From NCBI GenBank assembly GCA_021464245.1, contig JADCRB010000054.1, positions 1,110,586-1,174,585 of the forward strand: 64,000 nucleotides of DNA, given 5' to 3'. How positions within the stretch are numbered: the stretch's first letter is position 1; every line of letters starts with the position of its first letter. The stretch is from Carallia brachiata. Taxonomy: Eukaryota; Streptophyta; Magnoliopsida; Malpighiales; Rhizophoraceae. The notes beneath the pieces are model-generated. The model was given only the letters and a program-made list of their open reading frames with translations, made no database searches and was not told the origin of the DNA. Positions 39,541-49,785 of this stretch are shown piece after piece. Both the position numbers and the translations under genes were made by a program.

Positions 39541-40404
39541 ACTAAAAATTCATATGGGCACCACAAATCGTTATTGTTTAATAGTAAATATTGAACGTTA
39601 TCAAATTAAAAATTTTGAGTTCGAAACTACCAGAGTATTTGGTGAGATTAAATATACTCTTCTCTTTTGTATTATTAGATTATACTGTAACCATCCAGTT
39701 TAGAGGTTACCCTGAGAGTATGGGTAATACTTACTGACAGGATTGTGGGGCACCGCCCTTATTTCATTTCATTAACTGAAAAAAAAAAAAAACCCACATG
39801 GGCATATGATCCAATTCAAAAGCTTGGTCCCTTGGGTTCAACAGCAATCATTTGGTGGCTTCTGAAAATTGGGTGCTAAACATTTTAGTGTTCTAATGAA
39901 CACAACATTAGGTAAACGGGATGAATCAAGTTTCTATTGCATGTTGCCCTTTTGTCTCGTCTGAACTGCAATGGAACACAAGCCACATGCATATGCTTAA
40001 TTCTCAAACCTTTATGCATGTTGTAAGTGAGTCAAAGGCCTGACTGTTGGCTAAAAATGAGCACCGTCGATCTTGGCCAGTGAAATTATAATCTATGTTG
40101 CAACTTGACCACCAAATCTCTGTCCATCATAAAACAAACTAAAACCTCATGTCTGGTAGAACTGTATCTATTTTTCAAGTTTTGGACATTTTTAAAGGGT
40201 TAGTTGACTTACATCACACTCATAAAGGGCCTTTCGAATAATAAGGATAAGATTATGATGAATATCACAAAATGTCATTGTAATGTGAGAAAGTCGTATA
40301 TTATCCTTTAAAGATCATCCTAATAGTTATTTATTTTTAAGAAATCAAATTCAAATTTTGTAGAGGGGTTTGAGATTTATGGGAAACAAAGACTAGAAAT
40401 TTTT

Positions 40405-40870
40405 GTATTAAAGATATCAAATTATAATTCTAGAAATCTTAATGCCACAAGGATTGTTTTTATATTAAAGATGTGAAATCTTAATTCTACAAGGATTAAA
40501 AAATTTATATATTAAAGATGTCAATCTTAATTCTACGAGGATTTGGAGTTTTTATACTAAAAATGTCAAATCTTAATGCAACAAAGTTTTTATTATATTA
40601 AAGATGTGAAATCCTAATTCTACAAGATTAGAAGTTTTTATATTAAATATATCAAATCCTAATATTAGAAGCATTATGAGTTTTTATATTAAAGATATCA
40701 AATCTTAATTCTAAAAAATTTAAGAGTTTTTATATTAAAAATGTCAACTTCTAATATCACAAACATTATGAATTTTTATATTAAAAATATCAAATCTTTG
40801 TCAAATCATAACACTATGAAGGTCAAATGTTTTTAAATTAAAGATATTAAATATCAATGACAAAAAGAAT
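40405..40870. repeat. Degenerate minisatellite, about 46-bp unit, about 9-10 copies
   Basis: A unit with consensus close to ttaaagatgtcaaatcttaa, then ttctacaaggattaagagtttttata, repeats nine to ten times with length and sequence drift. The invariant skeleton is tttttata/ttaaa and atgtcaaatc. It contains no ORF and lies between genes. Confidence 0.75.
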
Positions 40871-43800
40871 TATATTTAAAATAAATGTCAGAATGTGACA
40901 TTATGCCTAGAGTGTAGATTATAATATTTGGAGCGCAAACAAAACGTATAAGAACTTTGACTTAATTACACAATAATATAATTTTACTAAAATATGCAAA
41001 CCAATTGTGAGTCTATATATATTTATATATACTTTTTCTATGTCTAAGGAAGACTCAAGTTTGCCTGAGTGGCGAAAAAGGCAGTGGCCTTTTGCCACAG
41101 GTGGGAGTTCATCCCCTTCCTTGAAGCTGTGATCCCTCCAACTAAGACCAAAATAAACATTACATTTATTTTGATGTCTTCAAAGTCCTCTGCACATTGA
41201 CTTTGTCTTCTATCAAATCTGATCTAACAAGCCTATGTCCAAATTAAAAGCAAAAGGCCAAAAGGATACAAAGACAGAGACGCACTATATAACTGTCATG
41301 TCATAATGTTAATTTGTTAATGTTTAACAACTTCTTAGGTATGGTCCACGACATAACATGATATAAAGCACCCAAAAAAAACTTTATAAAAGGGTTTAAT
41401 TGTGGAGAGATTAGTTTTTCCTACTAAGACAGTAATATTGAAATTTTGCATTTGTTCTAATTCGTTGATGTTTAAGAACAGTACCACATATTGAGTAGAT
41501 TCTGTAGATACCCCCACAAGGACAAAATAAAGCTGCAACACTGCAGATTCCTTCCTAGACTGAGGAAACTGAATTGAGCAACTTGTCAACTATACATAAT
41601 ACACGGAACAAGAATCATTGTGCTGTAACGGAAATACTTTGTAAACACGTATTGGTACAAAACGTTGTAAACATGCAATAATTTGACTTTTTAGATCATA
41701 AAAAGTGTATGAAATATGAAAAAATAAAAATTTAATAAATTATTAGATATTATTAGATTAATTGGATACTCTCACATATTTTACTAAGTGTGTTTACATA
41801 ATCATATTTGTGCTGTAAATGTGGTAAGTAAATCAGCAGGAATATAAATTCCCTTCCCAATTGCATTGGTGTAGATTGAAGCAATCCACACTTGTAGAAT
41901 TAAATGGGCTGTCAAAGTTGGCTTGCTCATAATGCTCTGTCAGTTTATGGGGGTTTGTTGTCTGTCCCTTCACAAAAGGACAGTTGTTGCTCCTACTGTT
42001 ATGTATGTTGTTTGAATGGGTTTGTTGTAGAAGTAGTTGGCAAATATAAATTCTCATACAGCTCATTGAATTTCCATCTTCTGCTGTAAAGACTGTGGTG
42101 ACTACTTACAAGGGGGGAAAAATTGCAAAAAGAAGAATATGAATTTTCTTGGTTTTGGTTGGACACAACTTTGAGTTTGAGTTACCATGTAATGTCTTGT
42201 GGAGGTACTGACTTGAAATGACCATTTCAAATGAATATAGAAAGAAAAAATCCTTTTTTTTTTACTAATTAATTTTAATTAAAATTTAAATTCAAAATTT
42301 TTAATTTTAAAGCGACTAATGTATTAATTGGGTTATAACTCAAAGCTATTTTGTTGATTTTTTTCACCGGACTATTCTCTGTTTGAAGTAGATAGGCGAC
42401 TGTTAAATTAAGCCCACCAATTAATGATGGTCACATGGCATGCTCCTTCAATTATTATGCCTAAAGGAACTCAATCAAGTGAAGCCCCCAAGCTACTAGT
42501 ACTCTGAAAAAAGCTTTTAAAAATGTGTGTGTGTTTTTTTTTTTTTAACTTTTAAGAAATAAAGTTAATCATAACTGTAAAAAAAAAAAAACATTATATT
42601 AAAATGTAAACTATAGATGGGGCCAATTACTACTTTGATCTATGTTTCGAGGGAGTAAAATTTAAGGGCCCATAATGTTGTTTTTCCAGGCCCAGTGTTT
42701 GTCTTCCTCAAGTCTATTATGCTGAATTTTCACCGATTAGTATTATCGTCACAACTGGTCTTTGGGTTTTCAATTATTGAATATCCTTACAAGATATGTA
42801 TCTTCTGTTTTTTTTTTTGACAGTAAAAAAAAAATTATCATCAGTATGCAGGTCATCGTATATATAAACTGAGTTTAGAGGTCACCCAAGTAATCTCTCT
42901 TAAAAAAAAAAACTCTCTATCAAAATACTAAAAGGACTGCAGAAACCTTCCCTAAATCTAGTTTCGGTGTTAATAAGTATAAAACTTAATACTGCGCTAG
43001 AACAACCTCGCCCACTTTGTGAGAAAAGCGACAGTAAGAAAGTTTAAATTCAGATTAATACTGAAAAAAATATACTAAATTATCACTAAATTATCACCGT
43101 TGATACTATATATGCATATACTGTTTAAAACATTTTCCATACGGGAAACAAGAACTTATAATATGATTTGACTAGATTCTACATTTCTACTTCCCAATAA
43201 AAACAGGCAAAGTGGGAGTTTAATGGCAAACCTGCTTATGATGAATTTTTTCCTTAATCTCATAGTTGGAATCTAAATCTAACCCATATCAATTATTATC
43301 TAATATAAAAAATGATTAAATATTGTAAATTCAGATTTAATATTTTCTATACTTTAAAAATGGCGGAGACTGCATGAGTTCTCAATATTGAAATGGTGGA
43401 TTTCTTCTACGAAAAAATTAAATCAAGGCATAAGTGAGAGACTGTCAGTTAAACTCCCAAAACTGACGATGTCCCTTTTTCTTGATTGCAAAAATTTGCG
43501 CATCCCAATAATTGCTCAAACTTCAAGAGCTAAAAAAACAAAAGAGAAAATAATGGAAACAAACTTTCACAGAGAAAGGAAAGAGAAAACTTAATACAAA
43601 CATCAGATTAGTTTCATCACGTATGGTTGGCTAAGAGGGCTCAAAATTTTAAGAAGGCTTTTCATTTTAATAACAGATGGGCTAATGTTGGTGACACAGT
43701 AGATAAAAATCAACCCCACCCTCACCATCAATGCTGATCACATGGCTACTTACTCGCCAGCCTTTCATCTGATCCCTTTTCGTTTTTAAGCCCCAGTTTT

Positions 43801-44155
43801 TGATTTCGAAACCTGGAAAATATGATACATTGTTGGTTGATGACCTGGAGACATTGTGGCATGCCAAGATTTTCTTTCAGACCCAACCTTCCAAATGCAA
43901 CCATTTGCACCTAAAACTCAAGAATTTTTTTTGGAAATTTTTGTTTAGAAATTATAAAATTAAAATTTAAAATTAAATAAGTGTTATTATAAAATTTAAA
44001 ATATAAATTTTACATAATATACATTAAAACAAAAAAAATAATAAAAAAAATCTTTTTCTTATAAAAATCAACACAATTATATTAAAATACTACCAATTGC
44101 ATTTTATGCGTAACTTTCGAAAACTTTGTCTGTCTGGAGGTGGCCTCCGGCTTAC
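40871..44155. other. AT-rich intergenic DNA up to the retrotransposon
   Basis: No credible gene is seen. A SINE-like segment at about 41056-41200 is listed separately. The 5 bp ending at 44155 (cttac) probably form the target site duplication of the retrotransposon. Confidence 0.45.
41056..41200 (+). mobile_element. SINE-like sequence
   Basis: ttgcctgagtggcgaaaaag resembles a pol III A box and ggtgggagttcatcccc a B box, about 35 bp apart, as in plant tRNA-derived SINEs. The 3' end and any target duplication are not clear. Confidence 0.4.
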
Positions 44156-45180
44156 TGTAAAGCGTAAATTTCGAGTCTAAAATAATTAAACTCGAAAATA
44201 CAAAAATAAATTACAATAAAAAAATTGTAAAATAAAAGAAAATTTACGTGGGGTCGATCTCCGTAGATCCTCCGATTAGTGTTCCTTTTTTTACTCCGTC
44301 AAGGGCTGCACGAGCTTGATCTTGACAGAAATAAATTCCACAACTTTTTCTTGAATTAGGTAGACTGAATCTGGATCTGATTTGGACGTTTAGACTACGG
44401 TTAAAGACCGCAGAGACCAGATCTGAGCTGATTTGGCTTAATTTCACCGAGGGTCGAAGGGACTTGTTCTCGGATGAGCTGCCTGGATTTTGCTGAGAGC
44501 GGTATGAGGTTTAATCCCAGCCGGATTTGTAGTAATTTAATATTTTTAGATCTATATTCTCAGAAATTCAGATCTAGAGCGATCTGAGAATATATAAACC
44601 TAAAAATAATTTTAGAAATGGAAACAGCAAATTTTTTGGGGCTTACCCCTGAAATATCTCTAAAAAAAGAGTTAGGAGAGTATACTGCAGAGTAAAAGCA
44701 CGTAAGAAAAGGAGAAATTTTCTTGAAAGATTTTCAAAATTTTCTTTTTCTCTCAAATTCTCTGAATTTTTCTGTTTACAGATTTGCTGAATATCTGATT
44801 AAACCGGGATAGGAAGAAGTGTTTTTTGGAAGTTTTCTTTTTTTTTCTTTTGCAATGTCTTGCAATTTTTATGAAATTCTTTCAGCAATTGAGTTTGCTG
44901 CTATGCTTGCTTACGGATCCTGAAGCTTGATCTTGCTGCCTATTTTATAGCCTTAAAAAATCCTACTGTGACAACATTTTCAACTAATTGGTTAGCTGAC
45001 TGAAGAAAAAAAGGGCCACCGACTGGAGGAAAAAAAGGGCCATTGACTGGAAATGATCACCGACTGGAAGAAAAATGGCCACCGACTGGAGAAATTTGCA
45101 TCCCATATGGCCACCCTTTATGTGCATGCACATGTGGACGTAGACTTTTCTCTTATTCTCTTTTTTTTTTTTAATTTACA
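44156..45180 (-). repeat. 3' LTR of the Tat-type element (complete)
   Basis: The 1,025-bp LTR is bounded by TGTAAA...TTTACA. The minus strand starts TGTAAATT at 45180 and ends CTTTACA at 44156. A TATA box (ctataaaata, minus strand) lies at 44941-44950. It contains short direct repeats such as ccaccgactgga within 45010-45095. Confidence 0.88.
44941..44950 (-). promoter_or_regulatory. TATA box in 3' LTR
   Basis: ctataaaata on the minus strand lies about 230 bp into the LTR in element orientation, the expected U3 position. The equivalent site in the truncated 5' LTR (about 50010-50018) reads ctacaaata, so the TATA is damaged there. Confidence 0.5.
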
Positions 45181-45193
45181 AATGCCCCCACTT
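45181..45193 (-). other. Polypurine tract
   Basis: aagtgggggcatt (minus strand) abuts the 3' LTR start TGTAAATT. This is the classic priming site for plus-strand synthesis in Ty3/gypsy elements. It fixes both the orientation and the inner edge of the LTR. Confidence 0.85.
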
Positions 45194-45864
45194 CAAGGGT
45201 CGGTAAGGAAGAACTTTGCAGACGTGATCCGCACCGAGTCTTGAAGTCCAGTTTGAAACTTGAGATGTCTTGATGATCATTGAATGTTGAAGCCTTCTAT
45301 CTCCGGCTAGACCTGCTTTTGTTGGATTTCAACAGGAAACAGATAAGATTCTGAAAAAGTTAGCAGCCCAGCCAATATAAAAATTGAAATCTTGGCTCCA
45401 GGTGAGTTCGAACTTCCATGGCTCGCAAAGGTTCTTTGAAGTTTCAAAGCTCTGGTAAGGATGATCCGGTAGGCAAAGAACTTGAACCTCCCCAAGAGGA
45501 AGGCCCAACACTTTGGAACTTCAAGACCGGCATACAGAGAGATTGACTGTAGTGATGATTTCCAAGTCTGTTTCGACGTAAGGAGAGTAGTTGAAACTTC
45601 CCTGTACGTCGCCGCATCCAAAAAAAGATTAGGATGATTGCAGCGTCTCATCCCTCTGTGGTAGATGTGAACTAAGGAGTCATGGAGTTAGGGATCCCTC
45701 GAGGAAGACTACTCTTTCTTTTCTTAACTCGTGCGCCTCCAACTTCTTGATCAAAGAACTTCCTAGGACAAGTGCAGAGACTAGCCATTTTCTTTTAAGA
45801 AGAAAAAGAACTGAGGGGTGAGTATTACAACTCAGGAATGCAAGATATATATATACATACGATA

Positions 45865-45868
<4 letters not shown>
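45194..45868 (-). other. 3' internal region of the retrotransposon between poly(A) tract and polypurine tract
   Basis: This region of about 675 bp lies downstream of the WOX ORF and its poly(A) run. It has a 114-codon open frame on the minus strand (45651-45307) with no recognised domain. It is probably the ordinary 3' non-coding part of the element. Confidence 0.5.

Positions 45869-45904
<36 letters not shown>
45869..45904 (-). repeat. 36-nt poly(A) tract (minus strand) downstream of WOX ORF
   Basis: An uninterrupted run of 36 T on the plus strand is a run of 36 A on the strand that encodes the WOX ORF, starting 194 nt after its stop. A tail at this place suits a reverse-transcribed mRNA. 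A plain A-homopolymer microsatellite is the alternative. Confidence 0.75.
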
Positions 45905-45905
<1 letters not shown>

Positions 45906-45998
45906 AATATTCAAAAAGAAGGTACACAGAATAGAGTAGGGCCATCCACGTCCCTTTCCTGCATAAGAGACAAAAGAGGCAGCGGCTGACGCGTGTCA

Positions 45999-46080
45999 CG
46001 AAAGTCGTTACCGTGTGTTGCAGAAGTCGTTGCCGTGTGCTGCAGAAGTCGTTACCGTGTGCTGCCAAAGTCGTTGCACC
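45999..46080. repeat. 22-bp tandem repeat, about 3.7 copies, just 3' of WOX stop
   Basis: The unit cagaagtcgttgccgtgtgctg occurs at 45999-46020, 46021-46042, 46043-46064 and partially at 46065-46080, with one or two changes per copy. It lies in the putative 3' UTR of the WOX ORF. The period is not a multiple of three. Confidence 0.85.
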
Positions 46081-46097
46081 TTATCTTGTCGGCCGTC

Positions 46098-46721
46098 CTA
46101 GCGGGGCCCGAGGTGCAACTCCAAGTCAAGCTCGACCTCGTCTGGTGGGCCGATGATGTTGACGTCGACGTCGACGTCGCTTTCCAGCTGGTTGATGCTG
46201 CCGGAATATTCTGGAAAGAGAGGCAAAGTTTCGCCGGAATAACTCCTTTCTGCTAGAAAAATTCCTCCTAGACTTAAGTATCTAGGAGGGATGAACCCTT
46301 GGCTGACTCCGTAAGACCACCAGGACCAGCATGCATGCTCCCATGGGCTACGGCTTTGATGAACATACCGTGGAGAGACCATTGCAGTGGAAGAACTCGG
46401 ACCTGCTTCATTTGAGGGCGAAGCTGTACCAGTGGGATTTACTATCGGAACGACAGACTGTTCTTTGGAAAAAGCAGTTCTCAGTGCTGGTTTCTTCCTG
46501 CTTCTCCGATTCTGGAACCAATAAAACACATTTTTTCCTTCGATTGCCCCGAGCGGGCGCAATCGTGAGACAAGTTGGTAAATTTGAGATGCATTAGGAA
46601 TAATACCTCCATTGTTGTGGAAGACTTCCTCCAAAATTTGCAGTTGTGCCATGGTCGGTTGCCACCTTGTGCGGGGTGACCTTTCTTCTCCCTTGTCTTG
46701 AGGTTCTGCAACTGGTTCCAT
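46098..46721 (-). CDS. WUSCHEL-related homeobox (WOX) protein encoded inside a retrotransposon
   Basis: An intact intronless ORF of 207 codons starts at ATG 46721 (context aagATGG). The WOX homeodomain spans about residues 17-80: TRWQPT at 18-23, the enlarged loop of the WUS class, and IEGKNVFYWFQNRRSRKK at 60-77 with the invariant WFQN of the recognition helix. TLPLFP at 165-170 is a WUS-box, the repression/activation motif of the WUS clade. LDLELHL at 198-204 fits an LxLxL EAR repressor motif. IEGKNVFYWFQN is WUS-clade-like, but NRRSRKK resembles the WOX8/9/11 side, so it is divergent and I do not assign an orthologue. WOX factors control stem-cell identity and organ initiation. It lies between integrase and the 3' LTR, in pol orientation. 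No introns plus a downstream poly(A) run suggest a captured retrocopy. Expression and function are unknown. Confidence 0.85.
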   Translation of the reverse strand: MEPVAEPQDKGEERSPRTRWQPTMAQLQILEEVFHNNGGIIPNASQIYQLVSRLRPLGAIEGKNVFYWFQNRRSRKKPALRTAFSKEQSVVPIVNPTGTASPSNEAGPSSSTAMVSPRYVHQSRSPWEHACWSWWSYGVSQGFIPPRYLSLGGIFLAERSYSGETLPLFPEYSGSINQLESDVDVDVNIIGPPDEVELDLELHLGPR

Positions 46722-46810
46722 CTTTCTTGTGGCAGAGGAGCAAAGGTCTTGGTATGTGGTGAAGATCGGTTGAGACTGATGCTGAGTTTCAGACTCAAAC
46801 CCTCCGTCGC

Positions 46811-46817
46811 TTTTATA
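46811..46817 (-). promoter_or_regulatory. TATA box upstream of WOX ORF
   Basis: tataaaa (minus strand, in aaatataaaagcg) lies 90 bp upstream of the WOX ATG. It would give a leader of about 60 nt and allow transcription independent of the LTR. Whether it came with the captured gene is unknown. Confidence 0.45.
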
Positions 46818-46932
46818 TTTTTGGGCCGTTCACAGTTTATACTCATGCGGGCCAGGAGTTGGATTGGATTTTGAACTTGGGTTCTGGACTGTGTCTGGAA
46901 CTTGGAATTTTTGGGTTTTGGGCTTTGGATTG

Positions 46933-47057
46933 GATTTGGGTCGAGTGTTTGGGCTTCTAGACTTGGATTTTGTGATTTGGGTCGAGTGTTTGGGTTTGGA
47001 CTTTGGATTTTGGATTTGGGTGAGTGTTTGGGTTGTTTGATTGGGCTAGTGTTTGGG
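46933..47057. repeat. Degenerate repeats (gatttgggtcgagtgtttgg) upstream of WOX
   Basis: Four copies of gatttgggtcgagtgtttgg or close variants occur at 46933, 46974, 47013 and 47039 in T/G-rich DNA. They separate the WOX TATA box from the integrase end and may be part of the element's spacer or of a promoter. Confidence 0.6.
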
Positions 47058-47195
47058 TTTGGTTTGGTTTTCGCTTGGACTTTCAGATCGGGACTTCGAA
47101 TTTTTTTTTTTTGATTTTTTTTTGATTTTTTTTTTGATTTTTTTTCCTTTTCTTTTTTTTTTTCTTTTTTTTTGATTTTTTTTTTTTAAACATAT

Positions 47196-49780
47196 TTACA
47201 CATAATACTGTTTCAGAAATTTACCATTGATTGGGCCGATTCGGACGCCTTCTTGGTCTGACAGCATGTAAGCGTTGTGAGTATAGGCCTCCTGCACTAG
47301 TATGGCCCGTCCCATTTGGAAGTAAGCTTGTCACCAGGCCGATGCTTCATGTTGATGGGCCGTCGCACTGCAAGAACAAGGTCTCCAACTTGAAAAGATC
47401 GAGGGCGGACCCTGCGGTTGAACGTGTTGGTGAGCCGGGCTTGGTAGCACTCAAGTTGCTGTTGTGCTTCGAGCCTCCTTTCATCGAGGGCTTCTAACTC
47501 ATCCAGACGTAGGCGAGCATTCTCCTCCTGTGTGAGTCCTTCCAGAACAGCCATGCGCAGGGATGGAATCTGTGTTTCCAACGGCAGTATTGCTTCGACA
47601 CCGTAGACAAGTGAGTATGGCGTCGCCTGTGTTGGAGTCCGGTAAGTTGTACGATACGCCCATAATGCCTCCGGAATTCTGTCATGCCAATCTCTTTTGG
47701 ATTTAGAGACTACCTTCCGCAACAGGTTGCATAAGGTCTTGTTGAATGCTTCGGCCAAGCCATTTGCTGGGGCATTGTACATGGATGACTTGTACTGCTT
47801 GAACTTGAACTTCTCGCAGAGCTTGTCGATTAAGCTGTTGTAGAACTGCTTACCATTATCAGTGATGATGAATCGAGGGACTCCATAGCGATAGATCAGC
47901 TGAGTCCGGATGAAATTGGCAACATGCTCCTTCTTTACCTCTCTAAGTGGAATGGCTTCAGCCCATTTTGAGAAGTAGTCGGTTGCTGCGAGGATGTACA
48001 GGTGACCCAGGGATGACTTTGGCAAGGGCCCCACTAAGTCGAGACCCCAAGCTTCAAAGGGCCAGGATGAGACAGTTGGATGCAGTGGCTCCGGTGGTTG
48101 ATGTATGTAATTCGCATGAAATTGACAAGCTTGACAAGTTTTAGCAAACTCAATTGAATCACGTACCATGGTTGGCCAGTAGTATCCCATCCTTCTGAGT
48201 TGGAAGTGCAACTTAGGCCCGATTGATGTCCGCCACAAACACCAGAATGTGCTTCAGTGAGAGCCTGTTTTGCCTCTTCATTGCTAGGCACGAAGTAAAA
48301 CTCCATCAAAAGACCTTCGATACAGAGCATCCTTGAGATATATGAAGCGGGGAGCTCGTCGTTGAATTTCTGTCTTATGACGACGATCTTCGGGCAGCTT
48401 CCCGTGCTGTAGGTAGTCAATGATTGGTTGGCGCCAATCCTCGTCCTCCGCGAGACGTACAGATACAGCGTTGGCTGCTGTAGTTTCTTCATCATCCTTC
48501 TGTGGCACTATCCATTTCTGCATACGGCAACAACTGTAGCCTGGATTTCTGACTTTGCAAGAGAAGTGGCCAGGTTAGCCAACGCGTCTGCCTGAGTGTT
48601 TTCTCGTCGAGGCACATGCTCCAAGGTGATGCTTTCAAATTCATCCATTAGCTGTCGAGCACGTTGATGGTAAGGCGCAAGGTCCTCTTTCTTCACGTAC
48701 AATCCTGTAAGTTGGTTGATGACGAGCTGGGAATCTCCATGGACTTCTATAGTTGGAATCTTCATATCGACAGCCATTTGAAGACCAATGATCAAAGCCT
48801 GGTATTCAGCAACATTATTTGAACATAACTCACCGAGAATGATAGCATATGGTAGTATTTGTCGTTGAGGAGTGACAAACACTATGCCGGCACCAGCACC
48901 ATCACGCCTTGCTGCACCATCAAAGAACATCGTCCATGGTGGTAGTGTCTCAATGTAAAAGACCTCTTCATCTGGAAGATCATCTGTGAACTCCCAATCT
49001 GACGGAATAGGGTGATCTGCAAGGAAGTCTGCTAGAGCTTGTCCTTTGACTGCTTTTTGAGGCACGTAGACAATGTCGTAGCTTTGTAGGATTACTGCCC
49101 ACTTGGCAAGTCGTCCTGACAAGATTGGTCTAGATAAGATATATTTGACAGGATCAGCTCTGGCAATGAGACGTACCGTGTGAGCTTGCATGTAGTGCCT
49201 CAGCTTGTCAATGGCAAAGAACAGTGCTAGACATGTCTTTTCAATGGGCGAATAACTCAGCTCCGGACCGTTTAGTGTTCTGCTCAAGTAGTACAGGGCA
49301 ACTTCCTTTCCCTGCTCGTTTTCCTGTGCAAGCAAGGCTCCCAAAGATCTTTCCTGCGCTGCAATGTAGAGAATCAACGACTTTCCTTGAATTGGAGCAC
49401 CTAGGACGGTGGATTGGAAAGGTACTTCTTTATGCTCTCAAAGGCTTTGCTGCAAGCTTCGTCCCACTCGAAGTTGACATCCTTCTTCATCAACCGATGG
49501 AAAGGTTGACATCTCCCAGCTAAATTGGAGATGAAACGGCGAATGTAGGCCAGCTTTCCTTGTAAACTTCGCAGCTCGTGCAGGTTTTTAGGTTCAGGCA
49601 TCTTTTGAATTGCCTCAACCTTTGACTGATCAACTTCGATTCCACGATGGCGCACCACGAACCCAAAAAACTTTCCTGATGTGACACCGAATGCACACTT
49701 GAGAGGGTTCATTTTAAGCTGATGCCTGCGAAGCCTTTCGAACACCGTTTTGAGATCCTTGAGGTGGTCTTTGCCAGATT
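47196..49780 (-). pseudogene. Ty3/gypsy pol remnant (RT C-terminus, RNase H, aRNase H, integrase)
   Basis: Reading on the minus strand, the remnant opens within reverse transcriptase just after the catalytic YxDD position (GKDHLKDL, then LRRHQLKMNPLKCAFGV). RNase H follows (SLGALLAQENEQGKEVALYY), then an archaeal-type RNase H (FFDGAARRDGAGAG, VHGDSQLVINQLTG, RRENTQADALANLA). Integrase has DD35E spacing: Asp in GLDLVGPL, Asp in ITDNGKQF and Glu in GLAEAF 36 residues later. Frameshifts are visible near 49402, 48515, 48284-48240 and 47297, and the whole N-terminal half (gag, protease, palm of reverse transcriptase) is deleted. The frame ends at about 47196. It is non-functional. Confidence 0.9.
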
Positions 49781-49785
49781 TTCAA

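Noticed and set aside
39299..39703. 134-codon frame containing a Lys run
   Set aside because: It spans a poly(A) run and a SINE-like segment; no protein family was recognised.
45307..45651. 114-codon minus-strand frame between poly(A) tract and polypurine tract
   Set aside because: No domain is recognised, and it lies in the element's 3' spacer; not enough to call a gene.
46331..46846. Other-frame ORFs over the WOX gene
   Set aside because: The minus-strand frame starting at 46721 contains the whole homeodomain, WUS-box and EAR-like motif; the rest are shadows.
47224..47497. Plus-strand 88-codon frame opposite integrase
   Set aside because: It is antisense to the integrase C-terminus, whose conserved residues fix the minus strand as coding.
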